DNA of 64,000 bases from Locusta migratoria (Eukaryota; Arthropoda; Insecta; Orthoptera; Acrididae): NCBI GenBank assembly GCA_026315105.1, contig CM048744.1, positions 359,415,168-359,479,167 of the forward strand, read 5' to 3'. Numbering within the stretch: position 1 is the stretch's first letter; each line of letters opens with the position of its first letter. The position numbers and the translations under genes were made by a program. Positions 1 to 10,880 of this stretch are shown here, piece by piece. Under the pieces are notes generated by a model. It ran no database searches and was not told the DNA's origin. It saw nothing but the letters and a program-made list of their open reading frames with translations.

Positions 1-1218
1 CAGAGCATTCACAAAAGGTTGGTGCCTGTGGCGACACCTACAACGTGCTGTCATGAGGAAAATTTCCAACTGATTACACATACACAAACAGCAGTTGACC
101 GGCGTTGCCTGGTGAAACGTTGTTGTGATGCGTACCATCACGTTTCCGACTATGATAAAGGTCGGTTTTTAGCCTATAACGATTGCGGTTTATCGTATCG
201 CGACATTGCTGCTAGCGTTGGTCGCGATCCAATGACTGTTAGCAGAATATGGAATCGGTGCGTTCAGGAGGGCAATACTGAACGCCGTGCTGGATCTCAA
301 CGGCCTCGTATCACTAGCAGTCGAGATGACAGGCATCTTATCCGCTTGGCTGTGATGGTTCGTGCAGCCATGTCTCGATTCCCGAGTCAGTAGATGGGGA
401 CGTTTGCAAATCATCATCTGCACGAATAGTTCGACGACGTGTGCAGCAGCATGGACTATCAGCTCGGAGACCATGGCTGTGTTACCCTTGATGCTACATC
501 ACAGATAGGAGCGCCTGCGATGGTGTACGCAACGACGAACCTGGGTGCACGAATGACAAAACGTCATTTTTCCTGATTAATCCAGGTTCTGTTTACAGCA
601 ACCTGATGGTCGCATCGGTGTTCGGCGACATCGCGGTAAACGCACATTGGAAGCGTGTATTCGTCATCGCCGTACTAACGTATCACCCGGTGTGATGGTA
701 TGGGGTGCCATTGGTTACACGTCTCGACGGCACTTTGAACAGTGGCCGTTACATTTGAGATGTGTTACGACCCGTGGCTCTACCCTTCATTCGATCCCTG
801 CGAAACCCTACATATCAACAGTATAGTTAACGACTGCATGTTGCAGATCCTGTACGGGCCGTTCTGGACGGGAAATGTTCTCCAGATCTCTCACCAATGG
901 TAAACGTCTGGTCAATGGTGGCCGACCAACTGGCTCGTCACAATAAGCCAGTCACTATTCGTGGTGAACTGTGGTATCGTGTGGAAGCTGCATGGGCATC
1001 TGTACCTGTACTCCGTTTGACTTGATGTCCAAGAGTATCAAGGCCGTTATTGCGGCCAGAGGTGGTTGTTCTGGAAACTGATTTCTCAGGATCTATGCAC
1101 CCAAATTGCGTGAAAATGCAATAACATGTCAGTTCTAGTATAACATATTTGTTCAATGAATACCCGTATATCATCTGCATTTCTTGTTGTTGTAGCAACT
1201 TTAATGGCCAATAGTGTA
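1..1218 (+). pseudogene. Tc1-A family transposon copy 1, 5' end outside window, transposase broken
   Basis: Relic of a Tc1/mariner-superfamily cut-and-paste transposon. The N-terminal helix-turn-helix part is readable at about 121-393 (LSYRDIAASVGRDPMTVSRI, then ERRAGSQRPRITSSRDDRH) and ends at a TAG at 391-393. Downstream, shifted frames still match the catalytic half (RIRVWRHR-like, LARH-like, and a C-terminal TARGGCSG-like end near 1050-1075). The second catalytic Asp of the FQQDNARPH block is lost near 815-840, where the reading includes a stop. The 3' terminal inverted repeat is visible at about 1192-1218 (tagcaactttaatggcca) and pairs with the 5' repeat seen at 8255 and 19401. The 5' repeat would lie before base 1. 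Non-functional; family assignment is firm from four copies in this window. Confidence 0.88.
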
Positions 1219-2860
1219 GATACTATGTTGGCAATGAAAATATCATGACAACAAACACACAGATCATGCATAGTATGTAACCTGTAAAACAATGAAAAAG
1301 AAATTCTGACATGATGTCAAATAAGGCTTACAGTATGTTTACCTTGCAAAACAATGAACAGATTATTTTTGAAATGTCATATTTATTCCACCTGACACTT
1401 CTCAAGTCACGTTATAGAAATTCGTGACACTAACACACGAAAGTAAACGAGTAAAATGATACGATGCGGTTGCGTGATTGATCATAACGACGAAACACAT
1501 TAGCGTTGTCAGTAAACGCTACGCACATGTTGCATAGGAACGCGTTTAGCCTTCGTTGCATTTTCTGGAAGCATCTAAAATGAAAGTTTATAGCTGCGCT
1601 ATGTTGCTCTTTGGCTGAAAACTGTTTGTTACATAGTAAGGAGCGCAGCAACAACAAGGTCGTAATTCTAAGCAGTGTTTTCTCAACGGAGATTTGCGCA
1701 CAAGGTAATGTACACACGCAATATCTACTGGCGGCTTGCTTTACGAGATGAGGTTCGCTGCCTGGCGTGAAGAGTAATGAATTTAGAGATGCTATCTCGT
1801 ATATTTTGAAGTTCAACGTTATAACAGGTACCTGACTGATTACCGGTTACCGTGTTCTCGGTCTCTTTAACATTATTGGCCATTTCTTGGAGCATACACA
1901 CCAGGAACTCAAGACTAAGAAACGCAGTTATTCAATTTTTCTTACGAAAAGTTCTTGGCTTTTAGTTATTTCCAGTTGTCAAGCTGATAATTTTAATTGG
2001 AGCTTTTACAAATATTCCGAAGTAACAGACGTGCTTTATGATACGTTTATTGCAATCCAGCTTCGACATCACTCTCTCCTCCACGCTTACAACCCTTCAG
2101 CTACCTCATAAAAAGGTTTTCTGGAGCGTTAGTTCATCAAAAGTTCATCAGGTCAACAAGGCTGGTTTCATGATTACTTCTTTTCAACCTTTTAGGACAT
2201 TCATAAAAAAAAATCTGAACAAGATAGCCTTGAAATGAGGAACTTAAGAAAAGAATGCTAAATCTTTAAACCTGCCAGTAGGATGCTGAAGTCTATATCG
2301 TTGACAACGAATAAACAGAAACGTAGTTTTAGATTGAAATTCAGTTCATCGACATTTCCTGGCACGGTGCCGGATTCTCTGAATATCGGATCAACACGAT
2401 ATTGCGTGTCGCTGTGAGCCGAGTTTGCCTGAATCGACCTGCACAATATTATGAGCCCGGGGCTGCCGGAGATGCGAAGCGAAATTGGAAAATTCCAGAT
2501 CCAGTTAAAACTAAGAGCCGGTTTACGATATTTCGTGAAGCAAAATACCTTAAGTAAGTCGATGACAACCGGTTCTTCTCGAAATCAATTTATGCTGACA
2601 GCCTATCAGCATTTAAATACACAAAAATGAGCACCATCGGATACGTTATTCAACTACGCCGATATTTCATATCTTTTTAACAAAAAAAGTAATTTTGGAT
2701 AGTTTTGCGTGGGCGTTGACAATCTGTTTGGGTGCATAACAGGTACTTTAAGCTACCTTAAAAGCTTTATTGTTGGTAAATAAACACTCCCTACATAATA
2801 AGGAACACATTATTTGGGGGATTTAGAATAATTGTTTAATAAGAAGTTTTCAGCCAAGAT
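1219..2860. other. Unassigned AT-rich DNA
   Basis: No recognisable gene or repeat. A 128-codon open frame on the minus strand (1430-1816) and smaller ones have no family motif that I can identify. A somewhat more GC-rich patch at about 2330-2530 also shows no recognisable protein or RNA. Confidence 0.5.
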
Positions 2861-3279
2861 AGCTTTCTTCTTTTAATTACATGTCCGGTTTCGGCGTGAT
2901 AGACGCAATCTTCAGACCTGTCGTAATTTTTTACATGACTTTGCTGCTATTATAACAATTTTTAACATACCTACTTGGTACACATCCACAATTACGTGTC
3001 ATCCAAATAAAATTTACACGTCAATAATAAGTTCAGTACTTTCTCAAGTACTGAACTTGAATCTGAAGTGCCTCTGACGGAGACTTTGAGAAAGATGGAG
3101 TCAGTCGTATTATTATTGACGTGTAAATTTTATTTGGATGACACATCATTGTGGATGTATACCAAGTAGCTATGTTAAAAATTGTTATAATAGCCGTAAA
3201 GTCATGTAAAAAATTATGACAGGTCTGAAGATGGCGTCTAGCACGCCGAAACCAGTCATGATATTAAAAGAAGAAAGCG
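2861..3279. mobile_element. Foldback element with about 170-bp inverted arms and hammerhead-like motifs
   Basis: The left arm (about 2861-3030) and right arm (about 3110-3279) are imperfect inverted copies, both ending in agctttcttctttt or its complement. The 80-bp loop holds a second perfect hairpin at 3031-3056 (11-bp arms gttcagtactt around tctc). The right arm on + has CTGAAGA at 3225-3231, one extra base, stem GGCGT 3233-3237 with ACGCC 3243-3247, then GAAA 3248-3251: the order of a hammerhead ribozyme core. The left arm carries the same motif on the minus strand. Stem I is poorly preserved. Probably a non-autonomous inverted-repeat element, possibly related to Penelope terminal repeats (inference). 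Confidence 0.7.
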
Positions 3280-4023
3280 ATCATATTTTTTTTTTTTATT
3301 GTTCATCCAACTAAAGCTACCGTTTGCATTAAGTGTAGACAGGACAAACATTCTGCTTACCTTATTTTTTATGACTGACACACTTAGATTATCTAATGTT
3401 ACAATGAACAGCATATACCTATCTATTTGGCTAAACACTACATTACATTGGCACTTAATCATAATGGTTTAGATAGAAAGATTTAAAAATGATCAAATTT
3501 GTTGGAATGGGCATATGCCGCATGAATTATACATATATTCGTTTTATAAATTGGAACTGCTTCTCCTCGCTGCTGTGTTGCTGTATTTCATTCGCCACTT
3601 AAAACTATACTACAGCAAAACTAAAGGCATTAGAATTTCTAAAACAAAAATAGTGATTAACAACGGAATGTTTTAAGTGATTGATGCGAAAGTGGAGTGC
3701 TGATTTGGTGACATTGTTTGCAAGCGAAAAGAGACCTAACGAGTTCCAATTGTAGCATGCAAGAAACAAACCTTCTTTCTCGCTCAATGAGTAGGACGAA
3801 AATAAGACTCACTGATAACCATAAACTGTGATTTTGAGCTAAAGGCAGACCCAGAAATGGAAGAACAGGGTATTATTGTTTTCAAAAGGATAAAACATTT
3901 TGAAATTAATCAGGTTTATTATAAAAAAGTTAATTCTTGATTAGAGAGAAAATTTCTAGGGCAACTGTTCTCAGCTTTGTAATAAAATGTGAAGAAGTTG
4001 ATCTCTTCAACAACTGGTATTTA

Positions 4024-4078
<55 letters not shown>

Positions 4079-4429
4079 ACATCCAGGTAGAATTATGGAA
4101 TTATTTCTTTCAGCTTGAGAAAAGAAACTATCAAACTACACTATAAATTGAAACCCCCTCAAGATCTAGGTGTTCTTAATAATTATACTACACCGATAGG
4201 TATTTGAATATATTTCACAAAAACTTTAGATAATCTACAGTGAAATATTTTGTGAAGCGACTTGTCTAAAGGAAAGAAACAAAAGAGAAATATTTGACGC
4301 GTTTTTGTTGATATTGGAAAACATGAACAGCAAATGAGAAGCATCTAAGTTTTCTATAATCTATTTTAATAATTGATTTTAGACCAATTAATTTACAGAA
4401 CGTCTGACGGATCTTTTTTTAATTCTTCT
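3280..4429. other. Unassigned AT-rich DNA with a 49-base A run
   Basis: No gene seen. A pure A run occupies 4027-4075 and might be the tail of an unrecognised retroposed sequence, but no element body could be recognised upstream of it. Confidence 0.5.
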
Positions 4430-4919
4430 ATAGGGAGCGTGGAATGAGAAGAGATAAGAAAATTAATGTTTAATTATTTAAACTAGTTCTTGCAATGCCA
4501 ATCTACTTGCTGTTAAAATATGCCTCGAAGTCGGCCGTCTTTGCCAAAATTCTCGTCAAAGTCGCTCCCATCAGATGACTCAGTAACTTTCGGCACTGAT
4601 CAGGCCAGACGGTTCTACGTCTGCACTACATCTTTTCTTCTAAGGGGGCCTCCACTTTCACTTCCTCCTTGTTTTCTGTTTCACTCGCTTATAGAGGGAA
4701 TAGTTACTGCATGTCGTGTTGGTTCTAGTCTCTCCGAATTTATCCACATTGTATTTCCGCGAGGTAAACGTAGGAGGAAGCAATATATTGGTAGGCTCTT
4801 GTAGAAACATTGGATCTCTGAACTCTGATAGTAGCCAGTACCATGTTCCAGAACGCTTCTCTTGTAGCGGCTGCCACTGCAGTTGGCTGATCATCTCCGT
4901 GACTCTTTAGTGCTTACTA
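4430..4919 (-). pseudogene. LINE-4 relic, C-terminal RT region (copy A), first part
   Basis: The minus-strand frame at 4658-4894 gives the conserved C-terminal tail of a jockey/CR1-type reverse transcriptase (QLQWQPLQEKRS, ILLPPTFTSRKY, then GETRTNT). It continues at 5263 after an interruption by a plus-strand LINE 3' end. The same piece occurs at 10465-10880 and 11588-12003. Short and frameshifted, so not functional. Confidence 0.7.
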
Positions 4920-4926
4920 GGTGAAC

Positions 4927-5255
4927 ATAATGATGAAGATTAGGTGGGTGGATCGCCTAACTAATGAAGAGGTATAGGACAGAATTGGGGAGAAAAGTAA
5001 TTTCTGGCATTCCTAGACTAAAAGAAGTGATACACTGGTAGGGCACATTCTTAGACATCAAGGAATTGTGAATTTAGTGTTGGAGGTAAGTGTGTAGGGT
5101 AAAAATCGCAGAGGGAGATGAAGAGACGAGTATAGTAAGCAGATTCAGATGGATGAGTGTTGGCGTTCTTATGAGGAGATGAAGTGGCTTGATCAGAATA
5201 GAGTAAAGTGGAGAACTGCATCAAATCAGTTTCCGGACTTAATACAACAACAACG
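4927..5255 (+). pseudogene. LINE 3' end (RT C-terminal tail) inserted in LINE-4
   Basis: Plus-strand translation gives RWVDRLTNEEV, then LVGHILRHQGIVN and SYEEMKWLDQNR, the C-terminal tail of insect LINE reverse transcriptases, with several stops. It ends in a CAACAA-type tail. The heptamer ggtgaac occurs at 4920-4926 and again at 5256-5262, a target-site duplication that places this piece as a 5'-truncated insertion into LINE-4. The same arrangement is present in copy B at 12443-12768, so the insertion predates the segmental duplication. Confidence 0.8.
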
Positions 5256-5262
5256 GGTGAAC

Positions 5263-5690
5263 CGACAATGAAAAGTGTTGCGTTCCTGTGGGTCTACTCC
5301 GTCCGCCCTTTCTGTCTTGAGCGGATCCCAAACTGACAAGCAATATTCAGCTTCTGGTCGTAGGAGTGTTTTGTACGCTGCTTCCTTTTTTCATCAGCTA
5401 CGCTTCCTGGGGATTCTTTCAATGCATCTGTCTGCCATCTGCTTTACCCATGACTAATTTTATGTGACCGCCCTACTTCAAATCGCTTTTAAGCCCACTC
5501 CCAGATATGTAATGGAGGTAACTTCCTCCAACGTTTCTTCTGCAATTGCATAATCATATAGTAAACAAGTTTTCTTTCTGTCAAATACCTTTAGTTTGTT
5601 TATGTAGAAATTCAGTTGCCAATCCCAGCAACAAGAGTGTGATTTGCTGCAGGTTCTGCAGTTTGCTGCCGTTTTCCAGCGTTGCGACTA
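5263..5690 (-). pseudogene. LINE-4 relic, second part (copy A)
   Basis: Continuation of the minus-strand LINE-4 relic after the inserted LINE 3' end. The equivalent minus-strand frame in copy B (12742-12951) reads KEAAYKTLVRPEAEYCLSVW, the post-RT motif of CR1/jockey-like elements. Frameshifts are present throughout. Confidence 0.65.
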
Positions 5691-5784
5691 CCTTGTAAAT
5701 TACATTACAGCATCATGCATGAAAAGCTTGAGGTGCCGTGTCACGGATTGCGTGGTCGCTCCCGTCGGAGATAAGGCCATCCCG

Positions 5785-5791
5785 TGTATGT

Positions 5792-5840
<49 letters not shown>
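5785..5840. repeat. (GT)n microsatellite
   Basis: Nearly pure GT run, longer than the equivalent in copy B (about 13291-13321). It borders the NUMT on the left; another short GT run (6031-6048) borders it on the right. Confidence 0.95.
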
Positions 5841-5841
<1 letters not shown>

Positions 5842-5843
<2 letters not shown>

Positions 5844-6030
5844 TATAAAAATATCAATTAATGATCGAGAAAAAAGATCACCATCTGAATGTGGATTTGA
5901 CCCTAAAAGCTCAGCACGAATACCATATTCATTTCAATTTTTCCTAATTGCAGTAATCTTCCTAATTTTTGACGTAGAAATTGCATTGTTTCTACCAATC
6001 GTAATGATTATAAAAACATCAAATATTATA
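5842..6030 (+). pseudogene. nad3: NUMT: nuclear copy of a mitochondrial nad3 fragment
   Basis: One uninterrupted frame encodes the diagnostic NADH dehydrogenase subunit 3 region: NDREK, then SPSECGFDPKSSAR, then FFLIAVIFLIFDVEIALFLP. ND3 is a membrane subunit of respiratory complex I. Codon AGA falls where the family has Ser (REK-S-SP) and ATA falls where Met is common, which fits the invertebrate mitochondrial code; under the nuclear code the Ser would be Arg. The fragment covers about 63 codons and lacks both gene ends. It is flanked on both sides by GT repeat and is absent from copy B of the duplication, so it is a nuclear insertion and not a functional gene. Confidence 0.93.
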
Positions 6031-6118
6031 GTGTGTGTGTGTGTGTGTTCCAAATGGGACTTAACTACTGTGGTTATCCGTCCCTAGGCTTACAAATTAC
6101 TTAAAGTAAGCTAAGGAC

Positions 6119-6214
<96 letters not shown>

Positions 6215-6296
6215 CAAGGGAGGAATCGAACCTACGACGGGAAGCAACGACGCGCTCAGCAGCAAGGCGCCTTAGAGCGCTCGGGCATTTCACCGC
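6031..6296 (-). mobile_element. SINE-2 (tRNA-derived) with expanded CA and TA microsatellites
   Basis: The minus-strand SINE body (complement of gggacttaactac and cttacaaattactta) and tRNA-like head (box B complement near 6222-6235, gaatcgaaccta) are separated by (CA)n at 6121-6160 and (TA)n at 6161-6212. Copy B holds the same SINE at 13318-13505 with only a short CA run, so the expansion happened in copy A. A plus-strand SINE tail fragment follows at about 6310-6405. Confidence 0.85.
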
Positions 6297-6534
6297 GACT
6301 TGTTTATTCCATAATATAAGTTATTTTAAGCTAGTTTAAGTAGTTTGTAAGTCTAGGGACCGATGACATTAACCGTTTTGTCCCTTAGGTTTACTAACAT
6401 CTGAAATGCGATGTTTTCTACTAGGTTGTTTATTTATGTTGTGAAAAGTGATGCTTCTATAACACTCCCTTGGATCATCCAAGAATTTATTAATCCATAC
6501 TACTGGAAACTGTAAATTTGTTTCAGGTAAAATT

Positions 6535-6775
6535 TCAAGGAAGAAAGCTTAAGGTTTAACGTCCCGCCAACAGCGTGGTCTAGCTCAGATTTCTGGCTAA
6601 TGATGGGGAAGGAAATCGGTCGTGCCCTATCAAAGGAACCCTCCCGTCATCTGTCTGTATTGATTCAGGGAAATCACGTAAAGCCTTTCAGGATGGCCAG
6701 AGGTGGATTTAACCTCCATCTTCCCAACTGCGAGTTCAGTGTGTTACCACTGCGGTACCTCACCCGGTAGTTAAA
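6535..6775 (-). mobile_element. SINE-3 (tRNA-derived), minus strand, copy A
   Basis: Contains gtttaacgtcccgccaacag, the tract atcggtcgtgccct and the complement of a tRNA-like head with a degraded box B near 6705-6730. The same family occurs at 13735-13970, 20478-20702 and 52405-52655. Confidence 0.8.
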
Positions 6776-8254
6776 ATTTGCGTCCTATTTGGTAAGTAAC
6801 TGTAACGCAAAATTTCTTTGAGAACATATTTTTGTTTAATTTGTCACATGCTTTTTGTTATTGCAAGTGTACTATGGAAGTAGCATAGCATAGAGTAAAA
6901 AGAGAGGCGTCTGTGGAGGTTCGCGATTTTCCATCTTGTGTAGGTCTCTTGATCTTCTCGTATTGTCTACTGCATATACTTCAGCGATTTAGCCTTCTAC
7001 GCCTTCGCCTAGTACAGTCCAAGATATTTCCTTATATGTCGTATTATCTTTCTATTCTATTCTTGTTCCATCTTCATCCCTCAACAATTCTGCTGAACAA
7101 CTCCTCTTTCCTTATCTGATCAGTCTTCCTTATTTTCAGCATTTATGTTCAAATTAAACGTTCTATGATTTTCTTGTTTTCAAATTGAGGCAAATATTTT
7201 GTACTAGTTCAGATATTGAAATGAAATAATGCGAACTTGTGTACTGCACCCTTCTGGATACCTCTATTATGCATTATTTTGCTTTCAGAGTAACAGGATT
7301 CTCTCATACAGTTACGATGGCAAGTACGTCGCTAATTTTTTTCGTTGTTGTCATATACTTTTTTATTTCCTCATACTACATATACTCAGAAGGTGGGTCA
7401 CTGTGTTACAAATAATTAAAATTTCCATTTTAACACTGGGGCTCGTGGACTCACCGTGCCGCAGTCAATTTGCAACTCTGGTCATCATAAAATGCGGTTA
7501 CTTGTTGTGCCTCGTTTAGGAACGAGACGGCGCGGGACTGACAAAGCAGGATTGTTTAATAAAAGAGTGACAAAACAAAAAACAGTATGACAGCATACCA
7601 ATCCGAAATGCTAGTCTGAGGAGAATAATGAATTATTTGAAATGATAGCGTATCCGAAAAGCCCAAAGATGTGATGAATTTAGAAGAACTACATTCTTTC
7701 GTATGACAGACAGAGATGGATTAAAGATGAATTGAAAAACTAGGCTTCAACTGATATCACAAATGATTTGGGGACAATACTGTTTGGCGTGAGAATGATG
7801 ATCAGCTACAGGTGCACTTAGCCTTAGGTAATACAAAATACTACTACTTTCGAAAACGACAATGCGATAATATGGTTCTTCAGGAGCCCTATTAATCAAA
7901 GAAATAAGGACGAAAGTATTTTGGATAGCGCTTGATCTAGTGATCATTTGCATACTTATCAGAAGAAGAGGAATACTATTTGTTCTATAGTAATGAGTCA
8001 AAACATTACCCGCTGTAGCGCAGTGGTTTAACTAATCGGTTGGCTTTTGTACGTTACACGTGGGCTAGTGTGGTCTTTGTATGGATTACACAAGCATGAT
8101 TTGTTCCTGAGCGATTTCAGACAAAATCACGGTTTTTTATACCTAAACCGAATTATGCGGCTGGCTCATTCTATGCATTCTAATCATTGTAAACTGTCCA
8201 AATTTTTTACCATGTGTTCTTAAGATGACACTCTCGTTCTTTTTCATCCATATA
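6776..8254. other. Duplicated non-coding DNA, copy A
   Basis: No gene recognised. The sequence is shared with copy B (13971-14576 and 18620-19400). Weak tRNA-box-like text at about 8008-8035 (gcgcagtggtttaa) may be a SINE head remnant. A stretch of about 93 bp at 7345-7437 is absent from copy B, where the CR1-like LINE sits. Confidence 0.5.
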
Positions 8255-8539
8255 TACACTCCTGGCCATTAAAATTGCTACACCACGAATATGACGTGCT
8301 ACAGACGCGAAATTTAATCGACTAGAAGAATATGCTGTGATATGTAAATGATTAGCTTTTCAGAGCATTCACCCAAGGTTGGCGCCAGTGGCGACACCTA
8401 CAACTTGCTGACGTGAGTAAAGTTTTATACCGATTTCTCAAACACAAACAGCAGTTGACCGGCGTTGCCTGGTGAAACGTTGTTGTGATGCCTCGTGTAA
8501 GGAGGAGAAATGCGAACCACCGTTTCCGACTTTGATAAA
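8255..8539 (+). pseudogene. Tc1-A family transposon copy 2, 5' portion
   Basis: Starts with the terminal inverted repeat (tacactcctggccattaaaa) next to a TA dinucleotide and runs through the 5' untranslated part into the start of the transposase (text encoding the VSDFDKG region near 8520-8537). It stops abruptly at about 8539, where LINE-1 sequence begins. The remainder of the transposon was not found downstream. Confidence 0.85.
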
Positions 8540-10464
8540 GGAGAAATGTATATCTGGGAACTATCGGTATAACAGTTGTAAATTGTCGTAGCTGTGTCGG
8601 GAAAGTACCAGAACTCCAAGCGTTAATAGAAAGCACCGAAACACACATCATTGTAGGCAGTGAAAGGTGGAGTTCAGCAGAAGTATGTGCGAAAGATCAA
8701 ACTGTGTTCAGAAAGGATAGATTAAACAAAATAGGTGGAATCGTGTTTGTCGCCGTCAAAAGTAGTATTTTGTGTAGCGAAGTTGAAGTTGATAGTTACT
8801 GTGAGCTATTATGGGTAGAGGTTGTACCTGAAAACCGTAAGAAGTTAATAATTGGTTCCTTTTACCGGCCTCCCGACTCTGACGATACGATAGCAGAAAG
8901 GTTCAAAGAAAACCTGAGTCTAATTACGAAAACGTACCCGACTCACACGATAATAGTAATCGGTGATTTTAATTTACCCTTGATCTGTTGGAGAAATTAT
9001 ATTTTGAAATCAGGAGGTACATCGTGCGAAATTGTACTCAACGCATTCTCTGAGAATTACTTCGAACAATTAGTTCATGAGCCAACTAGAATTGTAAATG
9101 GATGTGAAAACACACTTGATCTCTTAGCAACAAATAATCCTCAGCTCAAAACGGATACAGGTATTAGTGAACACAGAGCTGTGGTAGCGAGATTGAATAT
9201 CGAAAGTCCCAAAGTTACGAAAAATAAACGAAAAGTATATTTGTTCAGGAAATCAGATAAAAAACAAAATACATTGCTTCTTGAATGACAGATTTCACTC
9301 GTTTCTAACACTAAACTTAGGTGTAGACCAGATGTGGCTCAAATTCAAAAAGCTATCAACAGTAATTGACAGTTTTATACCAAATAAATTAATAAAAGAA
9401 GGAGGCGATTCCGCTTGGTACACAAAACTGGTCAGGACACTGATGCAAAAGCAAAGGAAAAGGCATACTAAATTTAAACGAAAAGAAAATATCCAGGATT
9501 GGCGATGCTACACAAAGGCCCGAAATTTAGCGAGGATTTTAATGCGAGATGCCTATAATACTTATCACAACGAAACTCTTCCGCGAAATTTAACTGAAAA
9601 CCCAAAGAGATTTTGGTCATATGATAAATATACTAAGGCTAAAACACAAACAATACCCTCACTACGCGATAGCAATGGCGATCCTACCGATGACAGCGCT
9701 ACTAAAGCAGAGTTACTAAACATAGCATTTAGAAACACATTCACCAAAGAAGACGAAACCAATATTCCAGATATCGAATACGAACAGAGGCCGTAATGAG
9801 TAACGTAGAAGTAGATATCATCGGAGCAACTAAAATCACTTAACAAGAACAAGTCTTCTAGTCCGGACTGTATGCCCATTAGATTTCTATATGATTATGC
9901 TGAAGCGATAGCTCCTTACTTAACCGCCATATACAACAACTCTCTCATAGAAAGATCTGTACCAAAAGATTGGAAAGTTGCACAGGTCACACCTATATTC
10001 AAGAAAGGCAGTAGGAGTAACCCACTAAACTACAGGCCTATTTCATTGATGTCAATTTGCAGCAGGGTTTTGGAACATATCCTGTATTCAAATATTATGA
10101 ATTATCTCGAACAGAACGATCTATTGACCCAAAGTGAACAAGGATTTAGAACATATCGTTCATGCGAAACACAACTAGCTCTTTATTCACACGAAGTGAT
10201 GGGTGCTATCGACAAGGGTTCCCAAATAGATTCCGTATTTATTGATTTACAGAAAGCTTTTTACACCGTACCTCACAAACGTTTGTTTTATCAAATTGCG
10301 TGGTTAAGGTATATCGCCCCAAATTTGCGACTGGATAGGGGATTTCCAGTTAGAAAGTACACAGTTAGTAGTAATCGACGGTAAGGCATCGACTAAAACA
10401 GAGGTGATATCGGGCGTTCCACAGGGTAGTGTTATTGGTCCTCTGCTGTTCCTTATTTACATAA
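8540..10464 (+). pseudogene. LINE-1 (CR1-like) ORF2 fragment: endonuclease and first RT blocks
   Basis: Encodes the APE-type endonuclease that nicks target DNA and the start of the reverse transcriptase of a non-LTR retrotransposon. Endonuclease signatures: VVNCRSC near 8576, FYRPPDSDD near 8860-8890, GDFNLP near 8960, ISEHRAV near 9165. RT region: PIFKKGSRSNPLNYRPISL near 9990-10045 and the motif-A-like SVFIDLQKAF near 10235-10262. Frameshifts occur near 9285, 9796-9870 and 10380. Close relative of the copy at 14577-18620. Truncated at 10464, where LINE-4 sequence begins. Confidence 0.9.
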
Positions 10465-10880
10465 TGGTGAGTGTGGAATGAGAAGAGATAAGAAAATTAA
10501 TGTTTAGTTATTTAAACTAGATCTTGCAATTTCAGTCTACTTGCTGTTAAAATATGCCTCGAAGGCGGCCGTCTTTGCCAAAATTATCATCAAACAAAGG
10601 GAGCCGGCAGCCGCTCCCTTTAGATAACTCAGTAACTTCCGGCTCTGATCAGGACAGACGGTTCTATGTCTGCACTACATCTTTCCTTCTAAAGGGTGGT
10701 GGTGGCTACTTTGCACTCCGCTGTCGCTTCCTCCTTGTTTCCTGATACTCACAAATGGTAGCGGGAAAAACTAGTGCAGGTAAACCTCCGTGTTGGCTCT
10801 AAGCTCTCCGGTTTTATTCTCATTGTATTTCCGCGAGTTATGAGTAGCAGGAAACAATATACTGGTAGACTCTTGTAGAG
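9758..10880. repeat. 1123-bp tandem unit 1
   Basis: First of two adjacent head-to-tail units. It spans the end of the LINE-1 fragment (9758-10464) and a LINE-4 piece (10465-10880). Every stretch that I compared with the next unit was identical, including 170-residue and 63-residue reading frames at a constant offset of 1123. Confidence 0.93.
10465..10880 (-). pseudogene. LINE-4 relic, RT C-terminal tail (start of copy B, first unit)
   Basis: The minus-strand frame around 10771-10962 contains LQESTSILFPATHNSRKYNE, the C-terminal tail of LINE-4, homologous to 4658-4894. It ends where the second tandem unit begins. Confidence 0.7.

Larger units (their letters stand above)
4430..8539. repeat. 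Segmental duplication, copy A
   Basis: Shares a common order of sequence with 10465-10880 (start) and with 12336-14576 plus 18620-19680. The 207-bp open frame at 6913-7119 recurs without amino-acid change at 14111-14317, and the block at 7530-8540 recurs at 18700-19680. The copies differ by scattered substitutions and indels, by the NUMT and long microsatellites present only in A, and by the LINE present only in B. Boundaries are approximate. Confidence 0.85.

Noticed and set aside
1430..1816. 128-residue minus-strand frame
   Set aside because: No family motif, no supporting context; length alone is not evidence in AT-rich DNA.
5785..6300. Open frames made of alternating Cys-Val or Tyr-Ile residues
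   Set aside because: They are translations of GT and TA microsatellites. The real content is the nad3 fragment and a SINE.
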